From Chrysaora quinquecirrha (taxonomy: Eukaryota > Cnidaria > Scyphozoa > Semaeostomeae > Pelagiidae): a stretch of 64,000 nt of DNA. A program made the translations under genes and the position numbers. Below are positions 1 to 13,200 of this stretch, in pieces; positions within the stretch are counted from its first letter, which is position 1, and each line of letters opens with the position of its first letter. Location: NCBI GenBank assembly GCA_014526335.1, contig JACTAT010000040.1:7536045-7600044 (forward strand), written 5' to 3'. Under the pieces are notes generated by a model, which ran no database searches, had not been told where the DNA came from, and saw nothing but the letters and a program-made list of their open reading frames with translations.

Positions 1-450
1 GACCGTCTGGCTACGTCAAAAACATTACATTGCTTAGCGATATTTTTGCAAAGCTTCAAAAACATTTTATGCTGGTGTCAAGCCAGAAATGTTTGACAAG
101 CAATGTTTTGTGACATTGCCAAAAGGTCAAACATTTCCTTGACAAGCAAATATCAAATGTTTTACAAACAATGTTTTATCGTTTGGCCAGCAAACGATCG
201 AACATTGTTAGCCAAACATTTGATATTTGCGCTATTTGACCGTCTGGCCACGTCAAAAACATTGCATGACAAGCAGACTTTGCTTAGCAATACCTTTGAA
301 AAGCTTCAAAAACATTCTATGCTGTTGTCAAGCCAGAAATGTTTGACAAGCAAAGTGATGTGGCCAAGTGGTCAAACATTGTGTTTGACAAGCAAATGTC
401 AAATGTTTGAGCAGCTATGTTTCATCGTTCACCCAGGGCGTAAAAATCTC
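1..450. repeat. Interspersed repeat family R1 (CAAACATTGTT motif), several degenerate units
   Basis: Units built around variants of GATCAAACATTGTTAGCCAA and its complement recur in both orientations here. They recur again near 10770-11130, 39000-39180, 47530-47700, 49733-49965 and 50110-50160. The inverted arrangement, with AAACATTGTT near one end and AACAATGTTTGATCG near the other, suggests non-autonomous DNA transposons (MITEs). No transposase is seen. The open frame through this stretch is repeat-derived. Confidence 0.6.
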
Positions 451-491
451 TGACCTGTAGATTTTCTCCAACAAAACAAACACCACCCTAC

Positions 492-3400
492 CTATCGCTT
501 CCGCAGTTCGAATATGTTTTTGTAAAGCACTGTAAACGTCCATGCAGCAGCACAAATGTAAAATATGACATCACGTAGAAACGGTCGACGTGCCAATTTA
601 AACGTGTTGGTCAGCTGAATACTTCCAACTACAACTGTCGTTACAAACATCCCAGAACCTAAAAGAAAAGTTCAATGAAAATTAATAACAGGTTTTACAC
701 GAAGTTTTGCTTTTGGTTTTCTCCCATCCATACAGTCGGTCGTTCGTTTTCTGCCACAGCAGAAACACATCTTAGTTCCTACTCAACTTAGTTCCAAGTT
801 TAGCAACAATTCATTCTTCAAATCGGGCTTGAAAATGCTTGAAAGTTGCAGTAGCTTTTCACTCGAGTTATCTGAGTTGTCAAAGGAATCAGACTTAATC
901 AAGTATTTCAATTCAAGTCACAATACTCACCATACAACTCTTGAAACGCCAAGGGTGCTGCATCTTCATCTCCATCTGTAATTGCCACAATAACGCTGAA
1001 AATGTCAGGTGCACCATTTCCTAAAGCTAGCAATGTTACACCCTGGGCATAGTTAAGGAAATCCTTGCCTAAGGAGCAGGAATTTATTTAACGTACCAAG
1101 TGGTATAGGAGAAAAATTCCCGATCAGCTACTTCAATGTCCCTCTACCAGTCATGCCCAGTTTTCTTACCCCTAAAGCAAAGTTTTCTCATAAGAAAAAC
1201 GTATTCATAACTTAAGATCATCATTATGAACATTTCTAATGTCTTAGCTTAATTAATTTCAAAGGATACAGCCACACTGTCGCTCATTCGAAGACTTTTT
1301 GCAAATGTTTTCAAACAAGGGCAAAAGCTGAAATGAAAAATACAGAAGCAATTGTAAGATAGTGCGAGTCTAAGCAACGAACTGCTTAAAAATTCATTAC
1401 AAATTCAATCCAATTAGGAGGGTCTTTTTGGGGTTCTAGGTAACATGGGAACATGTGAAATGTATGGACGGAACAAGGGGATGTGGCCAAAATTAAAAGG
1501 GAAAAGGGAACAAGGGAACATCGGAAAACATGGATGTGATAAAATCCTCCATATCGATCCGCTTTGCTTTCACTCTGAAAAATAATCCGAAAAAGCTCCA
1601 GGAAAAAAGGGACTTTCTCAGGGGAACAGGTAAATCCCCTAAACAACCCTGAATTGGCTCAATTAAGAAGAATTACAGTAAGGATGCATGATTGACCATC
1701 CAAAATAATTTGGGAACGTAGATATATGAAATATTCAAACACTTACAATTCCTCTGCTGTTACACCAAGGGCAATGAATAGATATACCAGCCAAAATCCC
1801 TGCAAAAACATAACTGATTAATGAATGCTCTATGTCCCATATATATGGTGACAAGGATATCCCTCCACAGTACTGAATATCCTCCACTGTACTGATGATA
1901 TCCTCCACTGTACTGATGATATCCGTCCACTGTACTGAATATCCTGCACTGTACTGCACACCCTCCACTGTACTGCACATACATTACCCAGGGTGATAAT
2001 CACCATTCATTACGCCTCTCCATCTTAGTTAGATTGCCAGGACACGTCCAATCATGGCTTAGTAAGCAACTCATTCGTTGATTCAACTACATCATAACAT
2101 CATGTATGTTATCCAAACTTTGGTTGATAGCTATGCCTGCCGAAAGTGTTTGAATGCCTGTGCTAAAATTCTATTCACGTCAGTGCTTAAATCCCCCTCC
2201 TCCCTCTGGGCAATGTTGCTACACACAAAATTTCCAGCTACTTTCGACCTCGCACGACTGAGAATTGTCAATAGTATCAACAGTATCAATATTGTTCAAA
2301 GGGGGAGGGGGGATTTTTCTCGTGAATATGCTAGATTGGTTGAAAATGTCCGTGGCTGATAAGAAAAATCTAGCGCTTTCAGACTACATTTGGCAGCCGT
2401 TGGACATTTTTACAAGGTACATCTTTTCATCCTTTCGTTCATTGATCTGACTTGACCCCCTTGACTTTGTAACAAGATCTTCACTGAATTGATCATGAGA
2501 TTTAGAAAATTTCGCAACATTAAGACACAGTGCTATCTGAAACCTTAGAGTGGAAGGGGGGTATTCTCGTATGGAAACAGAGGAAGAAGGCGCTTGCTAA
2601 GCTAGGGTAAGCTATCAAAGAATGTCTAGTAGACAATAAAGGAAAGGGAGTAATAATATAATTAACAATTTTGCAAACCTTGTAAGGAGATGAGCGTGTT
2701 CAATTCGTGAGTAACTAAAAAGAGGCTAACCTAAATCGAACAAACATAAGCATCTTACCAGAATAACAAATGCAAGTGAATGCTTGTTTAAAAGATGGCA
2801 ATAAATAAATTCGTTGTATTCAAAAAATCCACCAGAACAATGACAGTCGTCAGTTTGCAGTACGAACTGGCATCGAAATGATGCATTTTGTTGCCTTACT
2901 TCTGTGCAGTCAACCTAAAAAGATAAAGAAAAAAACTTAAAAACACGTGCATAAAATGCTTCCTTTAATGACGATGACGACGACGACGACGATGACGATG
3001 ATTATGATGCTGATGATGATGATGACGACGACGACAACGACGATGATGACGATGATTATGATGATGATGATGAAGATGATAATGATGACGATGATAATCA
3101 AGATAATGATGATGATGATTATGATTGAGGAAGAATGAATAGGCCCTGATAGTTCGTTCGCGAGAAATCACCACGCGGTTCACTGCCTATTACCCTATTT
3201 CTATTCCTTTATTAATTTTCCTTTAGTTCCCGCTCCTCCATTCTCCTTAACCTCAACAAAGCTTCAAGAAGCCTACAAAATGCATACAATAATTTAAGTT
3301 AGAACTTTCGTTGTTTGAAAATAACAATTTTAAACACTATGTTAAGTCTCTCATGCAATACAATCCAAACTCTTACCGCTTTCGCGTGCGATTTATTGCC

Positions 3401-3514
3401 AACATTTGTAATCAAACTTTGTTCTTCAGATACACTAAAAGCTAAACATCTCTCAGAAAGTAATATAGTTAGTAAAATGAAAAAGAAAATTACGTATTTT
3501 ACACAAAAATTCAT
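492..3514 (-). CDS. NCLX-like mitochondrial Na+/Ca2+ exchanger, tandem copy 1 (5' part, runs off window)
   Basis: Homologue of SLC8B1/NCLX, the exchanger that exports Ca2+ from mitochondria. Six exons are seen: 3377-3514 (start ATG at 3514, hydrophobic signal-like N-terminus), 2759-2914, 1747-1799, 1270-1327, 931-1042 and 492-658. All are bounded by AG/GT sites and match the phases of copy 2. The family motif GNGAPDIFS of the first alpha repeat is in exon 5. Exon 2 carries the conserved Cys-rich luminal segment (RCQFV..DDC...GGFFEYNEFIYC). Exon 6 is 167 bp against 168 bp in copy 2, because one base is missing in the A-run at 517-521. This brings a stop into frame at the exon end. The missing base could be a real lesion or a consensus error. 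The C-terminal half (second alpha repeat) is expected left of base 1. Confidence 0.85.
1862..1980. repeat. Minisatellite (CTCCACTGTACTG units)
   Basis: About six imperfect units of 16-24 bp centred on CCACTGTACTG lie in intron 2 of NCLX copy 1. Open frames on the minus strand here follow from the repeat period. Confidence 0.8.
2966..3127. repeat. (GAT/GAC)n microsatellite
   Basis: About 160 bp of imperfect GAT/GAC triplets in intron 1 of NCLX copy 1. It is open in several frames on both strands, giving Met/Thr/Asp-rich and His/Arg-rich frames that I regard as artefacts. Confidence 0.9.
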
Positions 3515-4216
3515 GATCAAATTGCAGCTGGTGGCTTCCTGGCAAGGTGCAATTGACTGGGGCTGAATTTTTCAAAATCTAGAAATTCGACCCCCTTTTT
3601 TTGGAAAGATCTTATGACCGTATGTGTCTGCGCGAGACTGTTTCTGTATGTACACGAACTTTGTTCGTGGTTTTTCTTTGTTTCCTGTAATTTTATATAA
3701 ACTGTAATAGTTTAAATATTACCGCAAAATCAGAGAAAATTTTACGAGACACCAAGTTTGAAGCCAAAAATGAAGCTAGGCTTAGTAGCTGTTGTTTTTG
3801 GGCGAAAATTAACGAAACGAGAGATGTTTTTATTGAAACGCTTGAAAAACACAGAAGCAAAGGCATGGCTGAAAATTAACAGTTAACAACCTTTCTTAGG
3901 TTGAAAAAGTTTGGAAAAACCAGAGCAAAACTTTTTCAACTTTTTTTATTAGAACCTGGGCACTAAATTCTTTGAGCGACCCTTCTACAAAGTACCTGTA
4001 TTCTCTTTACAAGCTCAACGCAATTATGACACACTTTTAGAAAACCTTCTACTGAGATTCTTTGTTTACATCCATCTAAATGGCTACAGAACCCTGGGTT
4101 AAGCTTAATCTTCCATGGGTCAAGCAACTTTTCAAGAAATCTGTGACCGATCAATCGTATTTACAGGTGCAGCTAAACTAGCTTATTTGGCTAAAAAATC
4201 CTCCAGCAAACTTAAT

Positions 4217-4583
4217 ACACGATTTTTTATAAGAACATTGAAATTGAAGAAAGCCACGCAATGTTCTTAATTTTTCTGATTTGAAGGCTCAAAATGTTCT
4301 TAACATGCTCTTAATTTTCTTGCTTTTTAAAAACCTGTTCTTCTTCAAATTAGATGGTAATTGCTACAAAAAGGGACGCACATGTAAAAATATCACATAT
4401 ATTCACAATGATTGATAGTTCACCTGTTTTCTAGAGTTGAGAACAGGACAGCGCAACTAAAGAAAGTAAATTCTAATTTGTTTCTAGCTTCACAAAGCCT
4501 GTAATGTTCTTAGCATGTTCTTAACTTTTCAGCCTCTGAAGCCTTATGTTCTTATATACTTTGTTCTTATAAAAAAAACGTGT
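4217..4583. mobile_element. MITE, family M3 (ACACG..TTTTTTATAAG ends)
   Basis: The ends are inverted copies: ACACGATTTTTTATAAGAAC on the left and GTTCTTATAAAAAAAACGTGT on the right. The interior has no coding capacity and is rich in 'atgttctta'. Related copies lie at 17375-17734 and 31002-31377, with a partial one near 58020-58120. Confidence 0.7.
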
Positions 4584-4712
4584 ATATAGTAAGCGTTTTA
4601 TAAAAAGGTAAAAAATGCTACAAAAATGCACGAAATATGTATAAAAACACAGAAAATTACAAGCCTTATATTATAAATTTGTACTTCATGACAGATTAGC
4701 TTCACTTTCTTT

Positions 4713-4948
4713 TCAATAAGCAACTGGACTTTTGGTCCATTACTACCAGCTGTTCAAAATATCTAGTATTTCAGGCCTCACAGAAAGACTAGTACCGCTG
4801 TAAAAACTCTTTTTTGGCTCTTTTCATGCTGTTCAATGTAATTGACAAGTTTGCAATGATGTACAGTATAAAGAAAGCTATCTCAACCAAAAGGTCAAAC
4901 AAAATCTCAGCCCTAGTTGCTTATTGACCAGTTGCTTATTAAACAAGA
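4713..4948. mobile_element. MITE, family M4 (AATAAGCAACTGG ends)
   Basis: Begins with TTCAATAAGCAACTGGAC and ends with the inverted form (AGTTGCTTATTGACC, then AGTTGCTTATTAAA). A second member occupies about 4996-5372 with the same terminal sequences. Both are non-coding. Confidence 0.6.
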
Positions 4949-4995
4949 GGGTATATTAATTTACAATTCAAGTGCACGAAACATTATATACTTTT

Positions 4996-5372
4996 TGTTT
5001 CAATAAGCAACTGGGCTTTTATCCAGCCCTCAAAGTTGCTTAAAATTTTAGAAATTCAGCCCTAAAAGTTGCTTAAAAGTTGCTTAACATTTTTGTACTA
5101 AACAGCCACCCCTGATTTCGTAGGTCAAAATCGTCAACTGTTAGGCCTACAACACGACTTTGGGAGACAGTAAGTTGAAAAACCTTTCCTAAAAAACTTC
5201 GACATGGAAAACATAAGAACAAGCAATTTCCTAACAACAAGAAAACGTATAAGCGTGGTTGTTTGACTTCTTAGTTGCTTACAGTAAGTAAATGGAGCCC
5301 TCAAGTTGTTTAATGTTAAGGTCAGTTCAGTCCTAGTTGCTTATTGAACGGTTGCTTATTAAAAAAATAAGT
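4996..5372. mobile_element. MITE, family M4, second copy
   Basis: Starts TTTCAATAAGCAACTGGGC and ends TAGTTGCTTATTGAACGGTTGCTTATTAAA. It adjoins the copy at 4713-4948, and both lie between the two NCLX genes. No open frame of interest. Confidence 0.6.
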
Positions 5373-5526
5373 GAACACTACGTATCAAAGTAATGCTAGT
5401 GTTGCTTTAGTAACAGTGTACATCTATATACAGTTCAAAATATGACCACGTCATCTATATATATAGCTCGCAAATATTTACAAAAAGTCAGATACAGACA
5501 ATTAATTCAATTCAATTTGATCTCTC

Positions 5527-8500
5527 TCACCTTCTACTTCCAGGTAAAAGGTTCAGTTCATTAACAATTGAAATACTTAGATATCCAATATAAAGTAGAA
5601 TCAGATATGTCCCAGCTACTTTGGAAGTAACGAACTTGAAAAACAATGGTATTAATACCAGTGCTGATAACAAACTTGCTGCCAAAAATGCTGCTGAAAT
5701 TATGTATTGGCTGTGTCCACGAATCAACTATGAAAGGAAAGAAATTCACGATGTAAAATGATAAATAGGTAGTTTTCGGTCATATTATTCGTGGAGCAAA
5801 TATTTTCTCCCAAACGGTATTAGCTACTTTCGACTTCAAGTTAAACGGTAGGATTTAGCCCTCCCTAGCCGTAACAGGCTTCCATTGCTGAGCAAGACAA
5901 CTCAATGAAACTGGAAAAAAATGCTTCAAGACAGTCCTCGGGCTCGTTCTACATATCAACTTAATAACATAGTTTTGGAGGCAAAATCAGTCAGACATGT
6001 ACCAGCCATTTGTGCATCGGAATCGAAGAATGTTAGCATGGAATCGTAGCATGTAACATTCTAAGCATAGAATAAATATTAGAAGAAGTGCACTGCCCAA
6101 GTATTGAGGAACAAAGGTTTTCTCTGAAAACACGTACAAGAATTGTAACGAAAGTAAGCAGCGTAATAGATAAACGGCAAAAACAATTACCTTGACATCT
6201 CCATCATGTGTCAAAGATGACAACGTGCAAGAGATACCAACACCAAGCATCATATCTGAGTATTTTGTAAAGGAAACAGGCAAACAGGCATTAAAATAGG
6301 ATTTCAAACTATTTCTAACTATTTCGAACGTATGCTTTGTAATACATGACGATAAATTTCATGTTGGGTATAATTAAAAAAGTACGATAATATAAAGTTC
6401 AAGGATACTGAGGAGTGGTCCACCATAGCAAGCAGCTATCGCCATTCGAGGTGCTCCATTCTTTGCCATCGCCATGTTAGAGATAAAATCTAAAGAAAAA
6501 GAAGAAATCAGTATTCAAACGTTTGCATAGTTAAGGCAAGCGTAGTTAGCAACAACACGGATAGCTTCCAAATAAATCCACTTCAAAGGTACTCATGAAA
6601 GTAGTGGCTTTTTAATGCTTGCTAGGCTAATATTTGAGCGCAAATTAGCAATCAATAGCAATAGAAACATTGCAAAATGTTGGAGAAACTGATGTTTAGA
6701 CTTAAATAGCTACCTCCGATGCTATTACCCCATGCTAATAGCGTCAACCCAAGTACGGCATTGGTCAGTCCAAATGATATACCAAGTGCCTAAGAAAACA
6801 AAAATACGAAGATGGATGAATTGGTGTATTTAGCGCCATTTGCTAGGATCTCAGTAGTAGGTCAACTAATCGACACCTCGACCCTGGCTGTGACGGTACC
6901 GTAGCTCGGACGCGAAACCCGGCCTTGCTGAGCTTCTGACATCACACTAGCCAGGTGGATTAGACCAGGACGCCACAACACCTACTAGTGCGATATGATA
7001 ATAAGTAAAAAAAGAGTTTCTTCGTTAGCAAAAATAGCATATATTGAACAAGTTTGTAATTTCAGAGAACGATTAACTCTGCAATAGAAAGCTCGCTTAC
7101 CATCAATAAGTTGACAATCTCTTGAGCAAATGCGTATATCCAAATGACGGATGCAATAAAACCGGCAATAGCAAAGATCTACAAATGAAATTATCTCCAT
7201 TTATCACTCTAGCATTGTAAAGCGATGCCTTGATAATGACTTTGTTTATACTCCACTGTAAAAGCTAATAAAATTCCTGCAATCTAATGCGGAATGCTGT
7301 CTAGAAAGTTTAAGATGTAAATGCAAGCTTATGTGAACTTATTAAACGATAGAACTAACGCCAAGACAGCTAGTTGTAACTGCCAACATATCTCAACATA
7401 TCAAAAACTAGTCAGAACTTATTGATTGAATACAGTTAATCGGGCGCTAAGGTCGACTCCGTCTGAGGGGAATCAGTTGTCAACTCATCGCAAATGTAGA
7501 ATATATATGCCAAATTTTTTGAACAGTGCGGCGAATAGTTTCTGTCGAAAAGGAACTATTTGCCAGACTGTTCAAGTCGACAGGCAATTCAACGGTTGGC
7601 TTTCAACGTTAAATTCATATTTGTTTGGGATATAGGACGTCAGTCTTCTGCCTCTTATAATATAATGCCTTGCACTAAAAGAGTTACAGTTGAGGCCTTA
7701 GATGCTAGGGCTAAGGTACACGGTACAAATGTAGTATAAAAGGGTAACATTATGTCTCTAAATAAAAAACTCGCAGTCTTCTGTTTCTTATATAATACAA
7801 TGCACGGAAAGAGTTACAATCGAGGTTTTAGAGCATAGAATTTAGGGCTAGGTACACGGTACATGGATAAGAAAAGGGTTATAGACTGAGGGTAACGTTT
7901 TGTCTTAATGAAATACTCCCCGCGTATAGCTGTCTTTCATATAGTTAATATGTTAAGGAAATGTTGATAAAGCAAGGCATCTTATACCAGAGATAGTAAG
8001 GTCCACTATTTCTTATTCAGTCTATGTCTATTTTACATTGTATATTACAAAAGTAGCTACTCACAACAGAAAATCGAGGTGGCCTTGCTCTGGAGGTTGT
8101 AATAATCACAATGATTGCCAGCAATGCTCCGATGCTCAAAAGCAATTCCCATAGCAACAAATTTGCCGTAAATGACGATAAAAGCCTCTGTAAAAAGACA
8201 GAAAACACTTTAAAGAATTACTGGCTAAACAGAACAACCTGATTGATATAACCTGACACTTATTCCTACTTGGGAGGCCCTAGTATTCCGACTTCTCCTA
8301 TTATTTTGGGTCTATAGAGTATTCTGAAGAAACACCGTTATGTAGTTGGAGAAATACTTCGTACAGAAACACCTGAAGCATGCCACAAAGCATCGAAATA
8401 ATGAGGATGACCTGTAAAATACGAGCTTAGGGCAACAAATATTTAAAAATGAAAAAGATTATCAAACTTACTTTTTGTAATAAAAGCACAAGCAACAGGA

Positions 8501-10169
8501 CTTGCCAAACATTGCAAAATTACCAACCATTTATTCCATCGTAAACCAGCAGCATCAACATCAACTACTGGGTTGGTTAAATTCAACGCAATTTGAAGCG
8601 GAACCTAAACAAAATGAAAAATAAACAAACTGATTATCAGCAGAGTAAGGCTAAAAGTTCCAACGGCTAATGCATCTTAGCAATGCCTTTTCAGCCACTT
8701 GCGGTTGCGTGCTAAGGAAAACAAGGGAATAGGCTTATGTCGAGAAACAAAATCAGAAGCACGGTGCTTAATCATAATCATGCGCTAACGGTATCAATTA
8801 ATCATACGAATCAATCAACATCAAGATATCACATATATCAAGATATCACATATGTCATCAACTAATCGTGTGATCAAACATGTAATCACAAACGTCATAT
8901 AACTGAATCAATCAATCATACAAACAGCCAGCTTGATTGGCATCATCAACTTTTGACGTCAAAATGTTAAGAATATGATAAAAATTTGTCCTCATTTTGA
9001 AAAGATATTTTACAATCATATGTTTTTTCAGCCTTCAAGTTACCTTGATAAGATCAAAAATTTTCCAAAACCATGCTTTTGATTTCCACTCTTTGATATT
9101 TATACCAGTTATTCTTTCAAAGAAATTCTCGTTTGGATATAATTCACTATTGATAGAGTCCCGATCTAAAGAACGAAAACGCCCAATTAGTCTCAATTTT
9201 GAAATGAAAACCCATAGAGAAAGAACGTAACTTAGTTTTACGAACACTACGTTTTGAGCATGATTGTTTTCACTTTCGTTTCACTGTTTTGTCAGGACAT
9301 TCTGATATTCTGCCATGCCTGATCCTTCTCAAAAGCGTATTTACGGTGGTGTGTTTCGGGGCAAGTGCTTTCAGATCTAACTGATTACACTCAACTCGAC
9401 TAGCTTCTGCGACTTAACAAACCTTTGACGCAAAGTTCTGCCTTTTGGTATTTAGGTTAATATCATACAAGGACGGGACAGGTTTTGTGAATTGTTTGAC
9501 CCGTTTGATCACTGGGTCTCCCCGAGTCATTATCACAGCAAGAACTCGTTCTATCCCTCTCTAGCTGTATTACTAGGTGGACCTCACGTATATGACCTGC
9601 CAAGAAGATGGGACCCTCCACACTAGGGGGTCTACCACAGCCCCATAGCCAACCGTCACTGAAAAGGAAAAGCTACTAAGCTGAACATAAGATGACAAGG
9701 GTAGCAATATCAAAGGTTAAAAAAACCCCAAGTTTTCCCAATCCCGCCATCTCAAATGCAGCCGAATTTTCGCAATAGATACCTTCGTTATCGTCCTCTG
9801 TTTCATTGATTCTTGTAGGCACATGACTTCGGATATGTTGATGAGGATTTTTGATTAATAGAGATCTGTCATTTGGTTCGAAGAATTCTGTAAAATCTGC
9901 GCTGGCATGTAAGTCTTCAATGATTGCACGAGTTGCATGCCTGATTGAGGGTTGCTGAATATCTAGAATTCAACAAAAACATTAACTAAGTGCTTCAAAG
10001 ACTTCTTGCCACATCAAAGTTATTTAGTTCCTCAGTTGCTTGGTTAGTTTGTTAGTAAGTTATGTCATTGGGTAACTTGTGAGCTGGTTACTTGGCTAGT
10101 TAGTTAGTTATTTAGTTAGCTTGTTACTTAGTTGTTTAGTTAGTTAGTTATTTAGTCAGTTAGTTAGTT

Positions 10170-10220
<51 letters not shown>

Positions 10221-13200
10221 ATTAGTTACTTAGTTAGTTAGTTAATTAGTTAGTTTGTTAGTAAGTTACTTAGTGAATTAGCTACTTAGTAAGGCGGTTG
10301 GTTAGATAGTTAGTTAGTTAGTTAGTTAGTTAGCTAGTTAATTAGTTAGTTAGTTAGTTAGTTAGTTTATTTTAGTTAGTCAAGTTAAGTTATCACGATT
10401 CAGACTCAATAACGAATAAAGACTGCTTTTAACGTTACACATCACTAACGGCAATAATAAAGAGATGAAAAAGCCAAAGCCATCTTACCACCATCATTAA
10501 CAGGACGATGCTCATCATCTTCCTGGTTTTTACTTGATGATCTAATGGTTCTGTTAACAGCTTGGCCTGCTATTACCAGTGTTACGTATATGACATACAG
10601 AACGATGAAACCTAGAGAAGGAAAATGGTGTGTTCAGCGCAAGTCACTAGAATCTCAGAAGCAGATGAACAAACGAAACGAGGCCTTGACCATGGTTGTT
10701 AACGTGGCTGGAACTCGTGACGCCGTCACCACCAAGTTTTTGACACCAATAATAGCTAGCGGGATTAGGCCGTGGCTGAGCTTTCAAACATTGTTGGTCA
10801 AACATTTCAGATTTTCTTTATAAACGATGTTTGATCGTTTGGGCCACGGTGCAAAAATATTGCTTGACCAGTAGAATTACTTGGCATAATGTTTTTGAAA
10901 CACTTCAAAAACATTTTCTGCTTGCCGTAAGCAAAGCATGTTTGATGAGCAATGTTATTGAAATGCGGCGAAACGATTAGGGTTAAAAGCTTCATACCAA
11001 AACAACAAAAGCAGCTACATGTTTCTTTGCAAGACGGCAATAAATGAATTCGTTGTATTGCACAAACATTTTGTTCAACAAGCAAATTTCAGATGTTTGG
11101 CCAACAATGTATGATCGTTTGGCCAGGGCCTTAGACCATGACACCACAACAAATCATAGCCAAGCCATCAGTATGAGCAATGAAACTATTTTGACTCACC
11201 TACTGCCTCAGCTGTTTGAATATCCTTTCTGTACATGACAGCAAAGGTCCAAGCAACAGCACCAATGTAGAATATAAGATCTCGAATGAAAGGTCGACGA
11301 GCTAATTTAAATGAGTTTCGTAGCTGAATACTACCGACGACAACTGTCGTTACAAACATGCCAGAACCTAGAAAAGAACAATTGAAGCATTGAAGAACTG
11401 TTTATCAAAGTCCTGGCAAAGCAATGATGTTTTTTTTGTGGAAAAATCAAGTAATGACTATTTACAATAAACAAGCAACTTACCGTACAGCTCTTGAAAT
11501 GCCAGAGGTGCTGCGTCTTTATCCCCCTTTGTGATGGCAACAAGAACGCTGAATATATCTGGTGCACCATTTCCTAATGCCAGTAATGTTACACCCTGAG
11601 TAACATTAAGGAAAACAATGCAGCTACTAGAAATAGGAAAACTGAAAATCGAGCCTAGACTGTATACAGAGTTGTGCTATTTACTGAAAAAAGTTTTTTT
11701 GGTTGAATCGATAAAAACTAAATCGACATATGACGCTATTTCTATACTGCTGGTTCACTGGTTCATCTGGCTGCCGGTTCACATGGTCTTATGAATGCCG
11801 GTTTACATTGAAAATTCGATTATTGAAGAATCATAGAGCTGGAAAACTTTGCATCCCCGTCATGTTCCCGACGTGATGGCAATGTTCAGTTCCCAATTAA
11901 TCGTAAGCGACGGGGATGACAGAGATACACAGGAACGTCTTCAAGTAGTTGCTGACCACAGCGCGCAGTGGTGTCAAAAACGATGATAAAAAACATGTTC
12001 CCATTAACATCGTAAGAGGCGGTGTAGTTCAAAAATTTTGAAACCACTCAACTTTTTTCTGACCTTTCCTTGTTGCGGTGACATGCTTAGAAAATTTTCC
12101 CAAATCATTGCAAGCATCCCCGTAGCAATGATGGTCATCCTCAACTATATGGAAACTAGGAGTGAAAAGGAACGTTTTGCTAGAAACATGATGTCATATG
12201 GAAACTAGGAGTGAAAAGGAACGTTTTGCTAGAAACATGATGTCATTCAGAACTCTATATCTCTGGATGTCATTCAGATGACCAAATATACTGAAAGGAA
12301 AATGCATCTTATTAAAGCAGATGTTTCTAATTATTTCAAAGGATACAGCCACACTGTCACTCATTCGAAGACTTTTTGCAAATGTTTTCAAACAAGGGCA
12401 AAAGCTGAAATGAAAGATTGTGCCATAAGGTGTAATATGCCTAATCAGAATATCAAACAATGCACAAACACATTACTTAAAGTATTCAGTAAATCAAGCT
12501 CTGCCACTCTAATGAAACATAAAACATGTGAAACATTATAAATGCTTACAACTCTTCTGCTGTAACAGCTAAAGCGATGAATAAATAAATGAGCCAAAAT
12601 GCCTGCAAAAAGATTTATCACATTAACCATTTTATAACTTTTATCTTTGATAGGTAGCAAGCAAGCAAATCAATTCTCAGATAATTTTTAGTTCACAAAA
12701 CCCTGTCATTTGCAATCCTTGTGTAAAATGTCAGTTTTGGGACAGTGTCTAACTTTTATCTCAGAGGGAAGCAAACGTAGTGTAGCGATTAGCACCTGTG
12801 CCATTCATGCTTAAGGTCTGTGGTTCAAAGCCAGGCTAGGAACTAGGGAGCACAAATAACAGATGTTAATACTGTAACCCTCTAGCAGTGACCACCCTCA
12901 GTGCTAGTGAAGAGGTCAATCTGGCATTGATATTCCAGAAATGACTGCCGAGTGAATGAGACCTCAAATTAGTGGAACAAGCCAGAATTAGATATGGGAT
13001 GTTGCTAGTTACTTGAAAATGACTAAGAACTAAGACTAAGAACTACATAAGGACCCCAGCAGGGATGTTTGGGTTTGACTGAATACCAAAAAAGTGAGCA
13101 GTTTCATACCAGACTGGAAAACATGCAAGTTTTGGCATACACGTAGTTGCGACAAATTTTGGAAAAACAATAGATTAATTAACATAACAAGAGGTCAAAC

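Noticed and set aside
2947..3183. Met/Thr-rich and His-rich small proteins
   Set aside because: Both come from a GAT/GAC microsatellite read on opposite strands.
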